Source: a candidate division NC10 bacterium RIFCSPLOWO2_12_FULL_66_18 (GTDB lineage: Bacteria > Methylomirabilota > Methylomirabilia > Methylomirabilales > 2-02-FULL-66-22). From it: 33,014 bases of DNA. Made by a program: the position numbers and the translations under genes. The notes under the pieces are model-generated. The model was not told the origin of the DNA. It did not search any database and was given only the letters and a program-made list of their open reading frames with translations. Positions within the stretch are counted from its first letter, which is position 1, and each line of letters begins with the position of its first letter. This document shows positions 25,136 to 33,014 of this stretch, one piece after another. The DNA lies in contig METI01000184.1 in NCBI GenBank assembly GCA_001771285.1, positions 1 to 33,014 on the forward strand, read 5' to 3'.

Positions 25136-25205
25136 TGGCCGGCGGCAGGGCGGTGTGCGGCCGGGAAAGTGACGCGCCTCAGAACGTGCGCCGGTCGCAA
25201 AGGAT

Positions 25206-25234
25206 TTGACAGGGCCGAGCGTCCCACGTATAAT
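25206..25234 (+). promoter_or_regulatory. Perfect consensus sigma-70 promoter for rpsU
   Basis: TTGACA (25206-25211), exactly 17 bp, TATAAT (25229-25234). Both hexamers match consensus fully, so a strong constitutive start at about 25241 is expected, with an approximately 75-nt leader before rpsU. Confidence 0.93.
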
Positions 25235-25317
25235 CTTTTTCTGCATTTCCGAGGCTTTTACCCATTCCACCTGGTGCATCACCACAGATTGCCGCGGCGC
25301 AAAGGGGGTGTGAGTGG

Positions 25318-25515
25318 ATGACAAGTGTGGTCGTGAAGGAAGACGAATCCTTCGAGGGCGCGCTACGCCGCTTCAAGAAGCAGTGCGAGAAGGCCGGAGT
25401 GCTGTCTGAGCTCCGCAAGCGAGAGCACTACGAGAAGCCGAGCGTGCGCCGGAAGAAGAAGATGCTGGCGGCGCGCAAGAAGACACAAAAGCGGATGCGG
25501 GTGATCTCGGAGTAG
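25318..25515 (+). CDS. rpsU: Ribosomal protein bS21
   Basis: Small-subunit protein of 65 residues. The pattern [37 protein letters not shown] followed by a basic tail is diagnostic. GGGGGTG (25304-25310) lies 7 nt before the ATG. First gene of a macromolecular synthesis group that in many bacteria is rpsU-dnaG-rpoD; here yqeY and mutS2 intervene. Confidence 0.97.
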   Translation: MTSVVVKEDESFEGALRRFKKQCEKAGVLSELRKREHYEKPSVRRKKKMLAARKKTQKRMRVISE

Positions 25516-25524
25516 CCCCTGGAG

Positions 25525-25968
25525 ATGAAGACGCGCCTCGCCGAGGATCTGAAGGCAGCCCTTCGCTCTGGGGACAAGCTCCGCCTGTCGGTCCTCCGTC
25601 TGCTCTGCGCCCTCATCAAGAACCGCGAGGTGGAGAAACGCGGACCGCTGTCCGACGCGGAAGTGCTCCAGGCGATCGTGGCCTCGTGCAAGCAGCGACA
25701 GGAGGCGATCGAGCAATATGGCCAGGGCGGGCGGCAGGACCTGGTGGACAAAGAGACGACGGAGCTGACCATCCTGCAATCGTACCTGCCCAGACCCCTG
25801 ACCTCCGACGAGCTGCAGGCCATGGTCCTGGAAGCCATCCGGGAGGTCCAGGCGACGTCCCTCAAGGAGATGGGGAAGGTCATGGGGATCCTCATGTCCA
25901 GGGTCACGGGCCGGGCGGACGGCAAGGTGGTGAACACGCTGGTGCGCGAGGCCCTCTCCAAGAGCTGA
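25525..25968 (+). CDS. yqeY: GatB/YqeY domain protein
   Basis: The 147-residue protein is the stand-alone form of the C-terminal domain of aspartyl/glutamyl-tRNA amidotransferase GatB. It shows two helical subdomains, with KTRLAEDLKAALRSGDKLRLSVLRLL at the start and the conserved MGKVMGILMSRVTGRADGKVVNTLV at the end. Its exact role is unclear; tRNA binding is suggested by the GatB tail. It commonly sits beside rpsU. Nine bases separate it from rpsU, and GGAG directly abuts the ATG. An intrinsic terminator follows. Confidence 0.93.
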   Translation: MKTRLAEDLKAALRSGDKLRLSVLRLLCALIKNREVEKRGPLSDAEVLQAIVASCKQRQEAIEQYGQGGRQDLVDKETTELTILQSYLPRPLTSDELQAMVLEAIREVQATSLKEMGKVMGILMSRVTGRADGKVVNTLVREALSKS

Positions 25969-26031
25969 TCAGTTGACGACGTGACGGGACGTATCGCCAC
26001 CCCGCTGGTCGGCCGGGGACTGGAGAGCAAG

Positions 26032-26066
26032 AGCAAGGGGCTCGGGAACGAGTCCCTTGCTTTTTT
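26032..26066 (+). terminator. Strong intrinsic terminator after yqeY
   Basis: AGCAAGGGGCTC (26032-26043) pairs with GAGTCCCTTGCT (26050-26061) over 12 bp with one G-T wobble, a 6-nt GGGAAC loop, and T6 at 26061-26066. This separates rpsU-yqeY from mutS2-dnaG-rpoD. In Escherichia coli a terminator also lies just after rpsU. Confidence 0.93.
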
Positions 26067-26135
26067 CTTCAGCGGTCACACCTCCCCCTGGCGCGCGGGC
26101 CATCGCCCGGTCCCGGGGCTGGCCGCCGTCAGGCC

Positions 26136-28595
26136 ATGAGTGGAATGGATTCGCACACGCTCCGAGTTCTGGAATTCTCCGAGATGTTACACCACCTCGC
26201 GGCCGAAGCGGCGTCGGTCCTGGGGCGGCAGCGCGCCGACGAGCTCTACCCCTCGCCCGATCCCGACGTGGTGGTCCGGCGGTTGGCCGAGACGCGGGAG
26301 AGCTGCGAACTCTTGCGGCAGGGGCCGCTTCCCGGCCTGGGGCGGGTCCAGGACATCCGGGGACTCCTGGCGCGCGCGGCCGTCCCGGGCGTTCGGCTGA
26401 GCCCGCAGGAACTCCTCGCCGTCGCGGACACGCTGGACGCGGCCTCGCACCTCCGCCGGCACCTGCGGGAGGTCTCCGTCCCGCTCCCGGCACTCAGCCG
26501 CATCGCCGCCGGCCTCACGCCCCCCGCGGAGCTCAGCGGGGAGATCCGCCGCTGCATCACGCCGGATGGGGCCGTCACGGATACCGCCAGCCCCGCCCTC
26601 TGCCGGCTGCGGGCGGAGGCGCGTCGCTCCCGCGAGGCGGTCCGCGAGGCATTGCAGGAGCTGCTCCAGGCCCCGCGGCTGCAGGCCGTTCTGGCGGAGC
26701 CGGTCATCACGCTGCGGAACGATCGCTATGTGATCCCGGTCACGCCGGGCTACCGGACGCACCTGGAGGGGATCGTGCAGGATCAATCGGCCAGCGGGCA
26801 GACCCTCTTCCTGGAACCCCTGTCCGTGGTGGAACGGAACAACGCGATCCGCCGCCTGGAGCGCGAGGCGGAGGCCGAGGGGGATCGCGTCCTGGGTGAA
26901 CTGACGTCCGCGGTACGGGCTTCCGGCCCCGCCAGCGCCTCCACGGTGGAGGCGCTGGCCGATTTGGACCTGATCCTGGCCAAGGCCCGGCTGGCCGAGC
27001 GGTGGCACGCGGCCGAGCCGCGGATCCTGCGCGAGGGTGCCCTGCGGCTCCTTGACGCCCGCCATCCGCTCCTCGTGGAGAGACGCCGGGACCGGGGCCA
27101 GGCGGGAGGTGAGGGGGAGGTCGTCCCCATTGACGTGACGGTGGGGCCGGACGCCCGGGTCCTGGTCATCACGGGCCCGAACACGGGCGGCAAGACGGTG
27201 GCCCTGAAGACGGTCGGGCTGGCCGCCCTCATGGCCCAATCCGGCCTCTTCATCCCCGCGTCGCCGGACAGCGAAGTGCCGGTCTATGACCCGGTGTACG
27301 CCGACATCGGGGACGAGCAAAGCATCGCGCAGGATCTCAGCACCTTCTCCGCCCACGTGGCGCGCCTCCGGACGATCCTGCTGGAGGCGGGCCCGAAGAG
27401 CCTGGTTTTGTTGGACGAGATCGGCGCCGGCACCGATCCGGGTGAGGGATCGGCCCTGGGGAACGCGGTGCTGGAGGCCCTGGCAGGGCGCGGCTGCCAC
27501 GTCCTGGCCACCACGCATCTCGACGCCGTCAAGGCGTTTGTGGCCCAGGACCCGCGCATGGTCAATGCCGCGGTGGAGTTCGACCTTGACAGCCTCCGGC
27601 CCCTGTATACATTACATATCGGGCTTCCTGGTCGAAGCTTCGCCATTGACATGGCCTGCCGCTTGGGCATCCCGCCGACGATTATCCAGCGATCCCGGGA
27701 ACTTCTTGGCGACTCTGGCGCCGAGGTCACTGCCTTGCTGGGTCGGTTGCACGCCCAGGAACAGCGACGAGAAAGAGACGCCGTCGAGGCGGCACGGGAA
27801 CGGGCCGCGGCATCGGCGGCGCGTCAGGCGGCCGAGAAGCTCGCGGCGGACCTCCGGGACCAGGTCGCGACGGTGCGGGCCCAGGCGCGCCAACTCGTGG
27901 CCGGCATCGCGGCCGAGGCCCGGCGGAGGGCCGAGGCCGTGGTGGCCGACCTTGCCCGCGGCGGCTCCATCCGGGAGGCGCGGGAGGCGATCCGCGGGGT
28001 CTCGCAGGCGGCGGAAGCGCGGCTGGCAGAGCTGCCGGTCGCGGACGCCGTCCCGGCGAGCGAGGCCGCGCCCGCGCAAGTGGAACCCGGGCAGCGCGTC
28101 TGGGTGCGGCACCTCGGCCAGGCGGGCACCGTGCTCTCGACCCTGGAAGCCCAGGGCCTGGTCGAGGTCCAGCTTCCCGTGGGGAAGACGCGTGTCCCCC
28201 TGGAGGCGCTGGCGCCGGTACCGGCGACGGTGGCCCCCGCCGCCCCCCGGTCCGATGGTGGCATCACCTGGACGGCCGGGGCCGGGGATTCGCTGGCGGC
28301 CGAGATCAACGTCATCGGGTGCACCGTGGAGGAGGGGACGGGCCGCGTGCAGCGGTACCTGGAGGACGCGGCGCTAGGTGGGCTGTCGCGGGTCCGCATC
28401 ATCCATGGCAAGGGAACGGGACGCCTGCGCCGGGGCATCGCGGAGCTCTTGAAGTCGCATCCCCTGGTGGCGGGATTCCAGATCGCCTCCTTCGAGGAAG
28501 GCGGATCGGGGGCCACCAACGTGGACCTGGGAACGCGCGAGGCCGGGGAATCCGCCCCAGAGCGGCCGGCGTCGCCGCGGGTGGGGACAGGATGA
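26136..28595 (+). CDS. mutS2: MutS2 family ATPase/endonuclease
   Basis: MutS paralogue of 819 residues without the mismatch-recognition domain. Members suppress recombination or rescue collided ribosomes. After the helical lever/core, Walker A is GPNTGGKT (347-354), followed by Walker B LVLLDEIGAGTDPGEGS. A long coiled-coil insert (about 545-640) follows. The C-terminal Smr domain (about 720-800) has RIIHGKGTGRLRRGI, but the usual LDLR signature reads INVIG. ATG 26136 has only a weak ribosome site; ATG 26145 (MDSHTLRVLEF) fits the family start equally well. No promoter is evident in the 70 bp after the terminator. It overlaps dnaG by 4 nt. Confidence 0.96.
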   Translation: MSGMDSHTLRVLEFSEMLHHLAAEAASVLGRQRADELYPSPDPDVVVRRLAETRESCELLRQGPLPGLGRVQDIRGLLARAAVPGVRLSPQELLAVADTLDAASHLRRHLREVSVPLPALSRIAAGLTPPAELSGEIRRCITPDGAVTDTASPALCRLRAEARRSREAVREALQELLQAPRLQAVLAEPVITLRNDRYVIPVTPGYRTHLEGIVQDQSASGQTLFLEPLSVVERNNAIRRLEREAEAEGDRVLGELTSAVRASGPASASTVEALADLDLILAKARLAERWHAAEPRILREGALRLLDARHPLLVERRRDRGQAGGEGEVVPIDVTVGPDARVLVITGPNTGGKTVALKTVGLAALMAQSGLFIPASPDSEVPVYDPVYADIGDEQSIAQDLSTFSAHVARLRTILLEAGPKSLVLLDEIGAGTDPGEGSALGNAVLEALAGRGCHVLATTHLDAVKAFVAQDPRMVNAAVEFDLDSLRPLYTLHIGLPGRSFAIDMACRLGIPPTIIQRSRELLGDSGAEVTALLGRLHAQEQRRERDAVEAARERAAASAARQAAEKLAADLRDQVATVRAQARQLVAGIAAEARRRAEAVVADLARGGSIREAREAIRGVSQAAEARLAELPVADAVPASEAAPAQVEPGQRVWVRHLGQAGTVLSTLEAQGLVEVQLPVGKTRVPLEALAPVPATVAPAAPRSDGGITWTAGAGDSLAAEINVIGCTVEEGTGRVQRYLEDAALGGLSRVRIIHGKGTGRLRRGIAELLKSHPLVAGFQIASFEEGGSGATNVDLGTREAGESAPERPASPRVGTG

Positions 28596-30430
28596 TCCCC
28601 GAGTCGGTCGTCGCCGAGATCCTCCGGCGGACGGACATCGTCGAGCTGATCGGCGGGGTGCTGCCGCTCAAGGCGGCGGGGCGCGCCCACAAGGCCCTCT
28701 GCCCGTTCCACACGGAGAAGACCCCCTCGTTCATCGTGAATCCGGAGCGGCAGATCTTCCACTGCTTCGGCTGCGGGGAAGGGGGGGACGCCATCACCTT
28801 CCTGGTGAAGCACGAGCGCCTGACGTTCCCCGAGGCGGTCCGGTACCTGGCGGAGCGCGCGGGCGTGTCGCTGCCCGCGGCCCGGGGCGGCGGCGGGCCG
28901 GCCGAGGGCGAAGGCCGCCTCCACCTGCTGGACGTGCAGCGCCAGGCGCTGGAGCATTTCCGCGAGAACCTGCGGGGGCCGGAAGGGTCGCTGGCACGGG
29001 AGTACCTCCGCGGCCGCGGCCTCACGCCGGAGCTCACCGAGCGGTTCCAACTGGGATACGCGCTGCCCCGCTGGGACGGGTTGCTGCGGGTCCTGAAGAC
29101 ACGGGGGCACCCGGACCGGCTGCTCGAGGCCGCGGGCCTGACCGTGGCGCGACAGACCGGGTCCGGGCACTACGACCGCTTCCGCCACCGCCTCATGATC
29201 CCGATCTGGGACGTGGGAGGGAAGGTGGTCGGCTTCGGCGGGCGGGCGCTCCCGCCTGCCGCGGCGCGGGCAGGGGACGACACGGAGGTGAAGTACCTCA
29301 ACTCGCCCGAGACCGCCATCTACCGGAAAGGGACGCACCTGTACGGGCTGAATCTGGCGGCACGCGCCATCCGCGAGCGGAACCGGGCCCTGGTGGTGGA
29401 GGGATACTTCGACGCCATCACGCTGCACGCCCACGGGTTCGACCATGCCGTGGCAACCCTGGGGACAGCCCTGACGACGGAGCAGGCCCGCCTCCTGGGT
29501 CGCTACGCCACGACCGTTGTGTTGCTCTTCGACCCGGATGCGCCTGGCATCGACGCCGCCCGGCGGAACCTGGAGCACCTGATCAACGTGGACCTGGACT
29601 GGCGGATCGTGTTGCTGTCCGGGGGGCTCGACCCGGACGCCTACCTCCGGACCCACGGAGCCGAGGCCTTCGCCGCGGCCCTGGAGGCGGGGCAAGACCT
29701 GGTGGATTTCTTCCTGGATGGCAGGGTCTCGGGCATGGACATGGCAGATCCCGTTCAGCGGGCCAGGAGGGCAGACGGCTTGATCGAGATCCTGGGCACG
29801 ATCGACAACCCGATCCGCCGCGAGGGCTACATCCAGCGCGTGGCCCAGCGGACCGGCATCACGGACCGCTCCCTGCTGGAAGCGGTGGCGCGACAGCGGG
29901 GGCGCGCGGGTCGGCGAGACGCCGCCCAGGCCCCCCCGATACCGCTCGCCACCCTGCCCACGGCCGAGGAACAACTGGTCTACATCGGCCTCAACTACCC
30001 GGCGTGGCGCGAGCAGATCTCCGCGGCCCTGACCCCGGAGGATGTCCGGGACCCGATCCTGCGGCGGATCTTCAGCGAGTTCATCCAGGCGGGTCACGCA
30101 GGGCCCCCCGCCGGATCCCAGGAGGCTCCGCGACCGATGAGCCTGCTTCCGCCCGAGGTGCAGCGGCGCCTGTCCTCACTCTGGGCCCGGGACCCCTGGT
30201 CCGTCGGCTCCAGCGAGTTCGGTGAATACCCGGCAGGCGCACCGGGACACGAGGAACTCCGCCGCACGGTGGAGGATTGCCTGGCCCGGATCAACCAGGA
30301 GCGTGGGGCGGTAGAGCGTCAAGCCCTGCGCCAGGCCCTGGAGGCGGCGGATCGCCGCGGCGATTCGGACCAGGTCCTGCGCCTGCTGGCCGAACATCCC
30401 TCGGTCAAACGGGACCAAAGGACCCCATAG
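28592..30430 (+). CDS. dnaG: DNA primase
   Basis: Makes RNA primers at the replication fork. The 612 residues have the CHC2 zinc finger (Cys37, His40, Cys58, Cys61), the primase core, and a TOPRIM domain with VVEGYFDAI (about 267-275) and the DxD pair in FDPDAPG (about 312-318). The C-terminal helicase-binding part is present but poorly conserved. ATG 28592 overlaps the mutS2 stop. Upstream of rpoD, as usual in macromolecular synthesis operons. Confidence 0.97.
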   Translation: MIPESVVAEILRRTDIVELIGGVLPLKAAGRAHKALCPFHTEKTPSFIVNPERQIFHCFGCGEGGDAITFLVKHERLTFPEAVRYLAERAGVSLPAARGGGGPAEGEGRLHLLDVQRQALEHFRENLRGPEGSLAREYLRGRGLTPELTERFQLGYALPRWDGLLRVLKTRGHPDRLLEAAGLTVARQTGSGHYDRFRHRLMIPIWDVGGKVVGFGGRALPPAAARAGDDTEVKYLNSPETAIYRKGTHLYGLNLAARAIRERNRALVVEGYFDAITLHAHGFDHAVATLGTALTTEQARLLGRYATTVVLLFDPDAPGIDAARRNLEHLINVDLDWRIVLLSGGLDPDAYLRTHGAEAFAAALEAGQDLVDFFLDGRVSGMDMADPVQRARRADGLIEILGTIDNPIRREGYIQRVAQRTGITDRSLLEAVARQRGRAGRRDAAQAPPIPLATLPTAEEQLVYIGLNYPAWREQISAALTPEDVRDPILRRIFSEFIQAGHAGPPAGSQEAPRPMSLLPPEVQRRLSSLWARDPWSVGSSEFGEYPAGAPGHEELRRTVEDCLARINQERGAVERQALRQALEAADRRGDSDQVLRLLAEHPSVKRDQRTP

Positions 30431-30441
30431 GAGAGCACCGC

Positions 30442-32562
30442 ATGGCCAAGCCACAGAGACTGCGCAAGAGCGCCGCCCGGCGCGGATCGGCCCAGCCTGC
30501 CCGCGCCGTTCGAAGAACGCCGTCACCGCCCGAGAAGGGCGCGCGCCACGGGCGCCGGTCACCTGCGAAGCGCGCGGGCGGCGCGCTGGCGAGCCGCCCG
30601 CCGTCGAAGGACCGGGCGCCGGAACGGAAAATTCTTCTTCCAGGGAAGCAGCAGCAGACGGCAGCCGCGCGGCGGCCCCGCGTAAGCGGGGCCGTCAAGA
30701 CGGCACCCGTCGCCGCCCCCGCCGCATTGAAGACGAAGACATTGAAGACCATGAAGACGGACGTCGCGAAAGGCGCGGTCGCCGGGGCAAAGCCGGACAC
30801 GGCCGGTCCGGCGCGCGTCGAAGAGATCAAGGCCCTCATCGCCCTGGGCAAGAAGAAGGGCTACCTCACCTACGACGAGATCATGAGCCACCTGCCGGAC
30901 GATGAAACCTCGGCGGAGCGGTTCGACGAGATCTTTCGGGCCCTGGGGGAGATGGACATCGAGGTGGTGGACGCTCCCGAGCGCGCCAAGGGGAGCGACG
31001 GGGGCGAACCCCAGGGCGAGGAAGCCTCGTCGGAAACGGAACTCGACCTCACCCCGTCGCCCGTGGGCCGCACGGATGACCCCGTGCGCATGTATCTGCG
31101 GGAGATGGGCCGAACGCCGCTGCTCACGCGCGAGGGCGAGATCCGGATCGCCAAGCGAATCGAGGAGGGCCGGAAGGAGGTAGCGGAGGCGGTCTGCCGG
31201 GCGGGCGTGGCCGTGCGCGAGGCCCTCTACCTCGGCGAGCGGTTGGAGCAGGACCGGCTCCGGATCGGAGACCTCCTGGCTTTGAGCGAGTTCGAGGAGC
31301 TGTCGGAGCAGAAGGAACGCGAGCTGTTCGCCGACGTGCGTCCCGTGATCCGCGGACTGCGGAACGAGCAGGCCAAGCTGGACGACCTGCGGCGCCGCCT
31401 GACCAAGGCCCGGCCGCGCCTGAGCGCCCGGGGCCTGGCCCGCTTCGAGGCGGAGATCGCCCAGCGGAAGGCCAAGCAGGCGGAGTTCCTGCGGCGCCTC
31501 AACCTGAACCCGCGGGTGGTGGACCGGGTCGTGGCCCGCATGCGCAGTTTCTTGGAGCGGATCCAGGCGGGCGAGCGGGAGCTGCAGGAACTGGGCAAGA
31601 CCGCGCGCCTGCACCAGGCGGACCTGAAGCGCCTGGCGAGCGCGGACGGCCTGGGCCCGAACGTCCTGCGGGGCATGCTGCGCCGGGCACGGCTGGCGAA
31701 GCGGGACGCGGACATCCTCCGGCAGCAGTTCGCCGCGGTCCTGGAAAAGATCCGGAAGGTGGAGCAGGAGGCGGATGCCCCCGCCAAGGAGCTGCGCGTC
31801 CTGCTCACCGCCATCACCGAGGGGGAGCGGAAGGCCCTCCAGGCCAAGAAGGAGATGGTGGAGGCGAACCTGCGCCTCGTCATCAGCATCGCCAAGAAGT
31901 ACACCAATCGCGGCCTCCAGTTCCTGGACCTGATCCAGGAGGGGAACATCGGGCTCATGCGGGCGGTGGACAAGTTCGAGTACCAGCGCGGGTACAAGTT
32001 CAGCACCTACGCCACCTGGTGGATCCGGCAGGCCATCACGCGGGCCATCGCCGACCAGGCGCGCACCATCCGGATCCCCGTGCACATGATCGAGACGATC
32101 AACAAGCTCATCCGGGCGTCGCGGCACCTGGTGCAGGAGTACGGCCGCGAGCCCAGCCCGGAAGAGATCGCCCAGAAGATCGACCTGCCCGTGGACAAGG
32201 TGCGCAAGGTCCTCAAGATCGCCCAGGAGCCCATCTCCCTGGAGACCCCCATCGGGGAGGAAGAGGATTCCCACCTGGGCGACTTCATCGAGGACAAGGC
32301 CGCGGTCTCTCCGCTGGAGGCGGTGATCGGGATGAACCTCGAGGGCCAGACCGAGGAGGTGCTGAAGACGCTGACGCCCCGCGAGGAGCGGGTCCTGCGG
32401 TTGCGCTTCGGGATCGGGGACGGCTGCGATCACACCCTGGAGGAGGTCGGCCAGCAGTTCGACGTCACCCGCGAGCGGATCCGCCAGATCGAGGCCAAGG
32501 CCCTGCGCAAGCTGCGCCACCCGACCCGGAGCAAGAAGCTGAAGAGCTTCGTGGAGGCGTAG
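30442..32562 (+). CDS. rpoD: Principal sigma factor RpoD (sigma-70) with basic N-terminal tail
   Basis: Housekeeping sigma factor of 706 residues. Residues 1-125 are a Lys/Arg/Ala/Pro-rich, probably disordered tail. Region 1.1 is at about 126-178 ([27 protein letters not shown]), 1.2 at about 211-245, region 2 at about 473-545 ([38 protein letters not shown]), then region 3 and region 4 ending [19 protein letters not shown] long non-conserved segment lies between 1.2 and 2, as in sigma-70. AGGAG (30429-30433) lies 8 nt before the ATG, supporting the long N-terminus. The window's promoters fit the consensus this factor should read. Confidence 0.97.
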   Translation: MAKPQRLRKSAARRGSAQPARAVRRTPSPPEKGARHGRRSPAKRAGGALASRPPSKDRAPERKILLPGKQQQTAAARRPRVSGAVKTAPVAAPAALKTKTLKTMKTDVAKGAVAGAKPDTAGPARVEEIKALIALGKKKGYLTYDEIMSHLPDDETSAERFDEIFRALGEMDIEVVDAPERAKGSDGGEPQGEEASSETELDLTPSPVGRTDDPVRMYLREMGRTPLLTREGEIRIAKRIEEGRKEVAEAVCRAGVAVREALYLGERLEQDRLRIGDLLALSEFEELSEQKERELFADVRPVIRGLRNEQAKLDDLRRRLTKARPRLSARGLARFEAEIAQRKAKQAEFLRRLNLNPRVVDRVVARMRSFLERIQAGERELQELGKTARLHQADLKRLASADGLGPNVLRGMLRRARLAKRDADILRQQFAAVLEKIRKVEQEADAPAKELRVLLTAITEGERKALQAKKEMVEANLRLVISIAKKYTNRGLQFLDLIQEGNIGLMRAVDKFEYQRGYKFSTYATWWIRQAITRAIADQARTIRIPVHMIETINKLIRASRHLVQEYGREPSPEEIAQKIDLPVDKVRKVLKIAQEPISLETPIGEEEDSHLGDFIEDKAAVSPLEAVIGMNLEGQTEEVLKTLTPREERVLRLRFGIGDGCDHTLEEVGQQFDVTRERIRQIEAKALRKLRHPTRSKKLKSFVEA

Positions 32563-32597
32563 GAGGACGGGAGCAGGGTGATCCACACGGCAGTGCT

Positions 32598-32626
32598 GGA
32601 CTTGAAAGACACGGCTGGACTATACT
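32598..32626 (+). promoter_or_regulatory. Possible tRNA promoter
   Basis: A good -10 box, TATACT (32621-32626), lies 35 bp before the tRNA. No convincing -35 exists at 17 bp (GGACTT, 32598-32603). TTGAAA at 32602-32607 is only 13 bp away. Confidence 0.4.
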
Positions 32627-32630
32627 AAGG

Positions 32631-32652
32631 ATCGCCGCCTCTGGGCGGCGAT
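32631..32652 (+). terminator. Strong hairpin between rpoD and the tRNA
   Basis: ATCGCCGCC (32631-32639) pairs perfectly with GGCGGCGAT (32644-32652) around a TCTG loop. No T run follows, so it may end rpoD transcripts only partly, or act as a processing signal in the tRNA leader. Confidence 0.45.
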
Positions 32653-32660
32653 TCCTGTCT

Positions 32661-32737
32661 GGGCCCATAGCTCAGTTGGTCAGAGCCGCCGGCTCATAAC
32701 CGGATGGTCGCAGGTTCGAGTCCTGCTGGGCCCACCA
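32661..32737 (+). tRNA. tRNA with CAU anticodon (Ile2 more likely than elongator Met)
   Basis: A 77-nt cloverleaf with encoded CCA. Acceptor GGGCCCA/TGGGCCC, D arm GCTC/GAGC, anticodon loop CTCATAA, T arm GCAGG-TTCGAGT-CCTGC. One G-A mismatch tops the anticodon stem. The GGCTCATAACC and TGGTCGC segments resemble tRNA-Ile2 (lysidine-modified CAU) more than elongator tRNA-Met. The conserved 3-G-C initiator pairs are absent. The amino-acid identity needs a covariance model. Confidence 0.9.
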
Positions 32738-32765
32738 TTCTCCACAGAAGAGCGCGTGCTCGGCC

Positions 32766-32837
32766 GGGCACGCTTGGTGAGAGCCGTCCCGCCATAGGCG
32801 GGAACGGTCCCAGGTTCGAATCCTGGTGGGCCCACCA
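32766..32837 (+). pseudogene. Decayed second copy of the CAU tRNA
   Basis: Exactly 100 bp downstream, 26 of 28 bases of the tRNA 3' end recur (32811-32838 against 32711-32738), including the acceptor strand and CCA. The T stem changed from GCAGG/CCTGC to CCAGG/CCTGG, which keeps pairing. The anticodon stem TCCCG/CGGGA is perfect, but its loop is CCATAGG, lacking U33 and shifting CAT by one base. The 5' part (GGGCACG at 32766 and a shortened D arm) has lost several bases. It is probably non-functional as a tRNA. Confidence 0.55.
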
Positions 32838-32838
32838 T

Positions 32839-33014
32839 CCTACCCGATAGGAAGTTGGAAACGGGGCGCGGCCGGCAGCGGCGAACGACAGGGGGCTCGT
32901 GACGGCCGAGAACCCAGCCGGAATCCGAGGTTGACGGGGACGCTACCACCAGCGGAGTGGCGGGTCAAGGGAAACCGTGCAACCCCCGGGGGCTGGGACG
33001 CCGGGCGTGACAGA
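32839..33014 (+). other. Unassigned region at window end
   Basis: There are 176 bp of G+C-rich sequence after the tRNA copy with no credible ORF, promoter or repeat. A segment near 32965-33014 (GGGAAACCGTGCAA and following GC-rich bases) faintly recalls structured RNA cores but fits no riboswitch consensus I can complete before the window ends. Confidence 0.4.

Noticed and set aside
32602..32626. TTGAAA plus TATACT as a tRNA promoter
   Set aside because: The spacer is only 13 bp, too short for sigma-70; only the -10 box is kept as weak evidence.
32711..32838. Integrated element bounded by direct repeats of a tRNA 3' end
   Set aside because: Only about 72 bp separate the repeats, no integrase is present, and the T-stem change is compensated, which fits a decayed tandem tRNA better.
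32680..32949. Minus-strand 89-codon ORF with PPGFEPGT and RTRTCD
   Set aside because: These strings are well-known false proteins produced by translating the antisense of tRNA genes; the frame covers the tRNA and its decayed copy.
32940..33014. Cobalamin-type riboswitch
   Set aside because: GGGAAACCGTGCAA resembles part of the core, but the B12 box (GCCACTG) and ordered helices are not found in the available sequence.

Overview
This window is a dense, high-G+C stretch of a free-living bacterial chromosome. Every recognisable gene lies on the + strand. The content is core housekeeping: translation, protein quality control, cell wall, histidine synthesis, replication initiation and the main sigma factor. 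No phage, transposase, CRISPR or secretion cluster is visible. The gene orders (lepA-lepB-hrcA-grpE-dnaJ, coaE-rho-rpmE-prfA-prmC-murA-hisGDCB.HAF, rpsU-yqeY-mutS2-dnaG-rpoD-tRNA) and the protein sequences suggest a deep-branching Gram-negative-type bacterium near Methylomirabilota (NC10)/Rokubacteria or the former Deltaproteobacteria. This is an inference from gene order and protein flavour; there is no rRNA gene to test it.

Layout. (1) 84-3354: a small lipoprotein, an ArnT-like GT39 membrane glycosyltransferase and a long-chain polyprenyl diphosphate synthase, a likely envelope/lipid-carrier group. (2) 3439-6097: lepA and lepB. (3) 6183-9080: a heat-shock operon, with a consensus promoter overlying a perfect CIRCE operator, then hrcA, grpE and dnaJ; dnaK is absent from its usual place. 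(4) 9101-11542: a response regulator-histidine kinase fusion with a degenerate ATP-binding G1 box, and a stand-alone 5'-3' exonuclease where a full polA often sits beside coaE. (5) 11546-14123: coaE, rho (with a long leader) and rpmE. (6) 14152-25135: a small histidine-rich ORF with an extended Shine-Dalgarno, then prfA, prmC, murA, hisG, hisD, hisC, hisB, hisH, hisA, hisF, an adenosine-specific kinase and hisIE. (7) 25206-32562: rpsU and yqeY behind a consensus promoter, an intrinsic terminator, then mutS2, dnaG and rpoD. (8) 32661-32837: a CAU-anticodon tRNA followed by a decayed second tRNA copy.

The most unusual signal is a set of about ten short repeats, 14 to 112 bp long, scattered through the window. 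They have different sequences but share one rule: the sequence keeps a 7-nucleotide period. The long ones fold back (left arm, loop and right arm stay in one heptad register). They sit just after stop codons, supply stop or start codons at gene junctions, or lie in frame inside genes (GT39, prmC, hisF). They resemble in style the heptanucleotide short tandem repeats known from cyanobacteria. The strict phase through an inverted structure, and the co-existence of several sequence families, make them the best candidate here for an undescribed system.

The second candidate is the 45-codon ORF at 14152-14289, with eight His codons in its last sixteen. Its stop codon lies inside a stable hairpin. 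It heads a run of genes that ends in the histidine pathway, so a histidine-responsive leader is a testable hypothesis.
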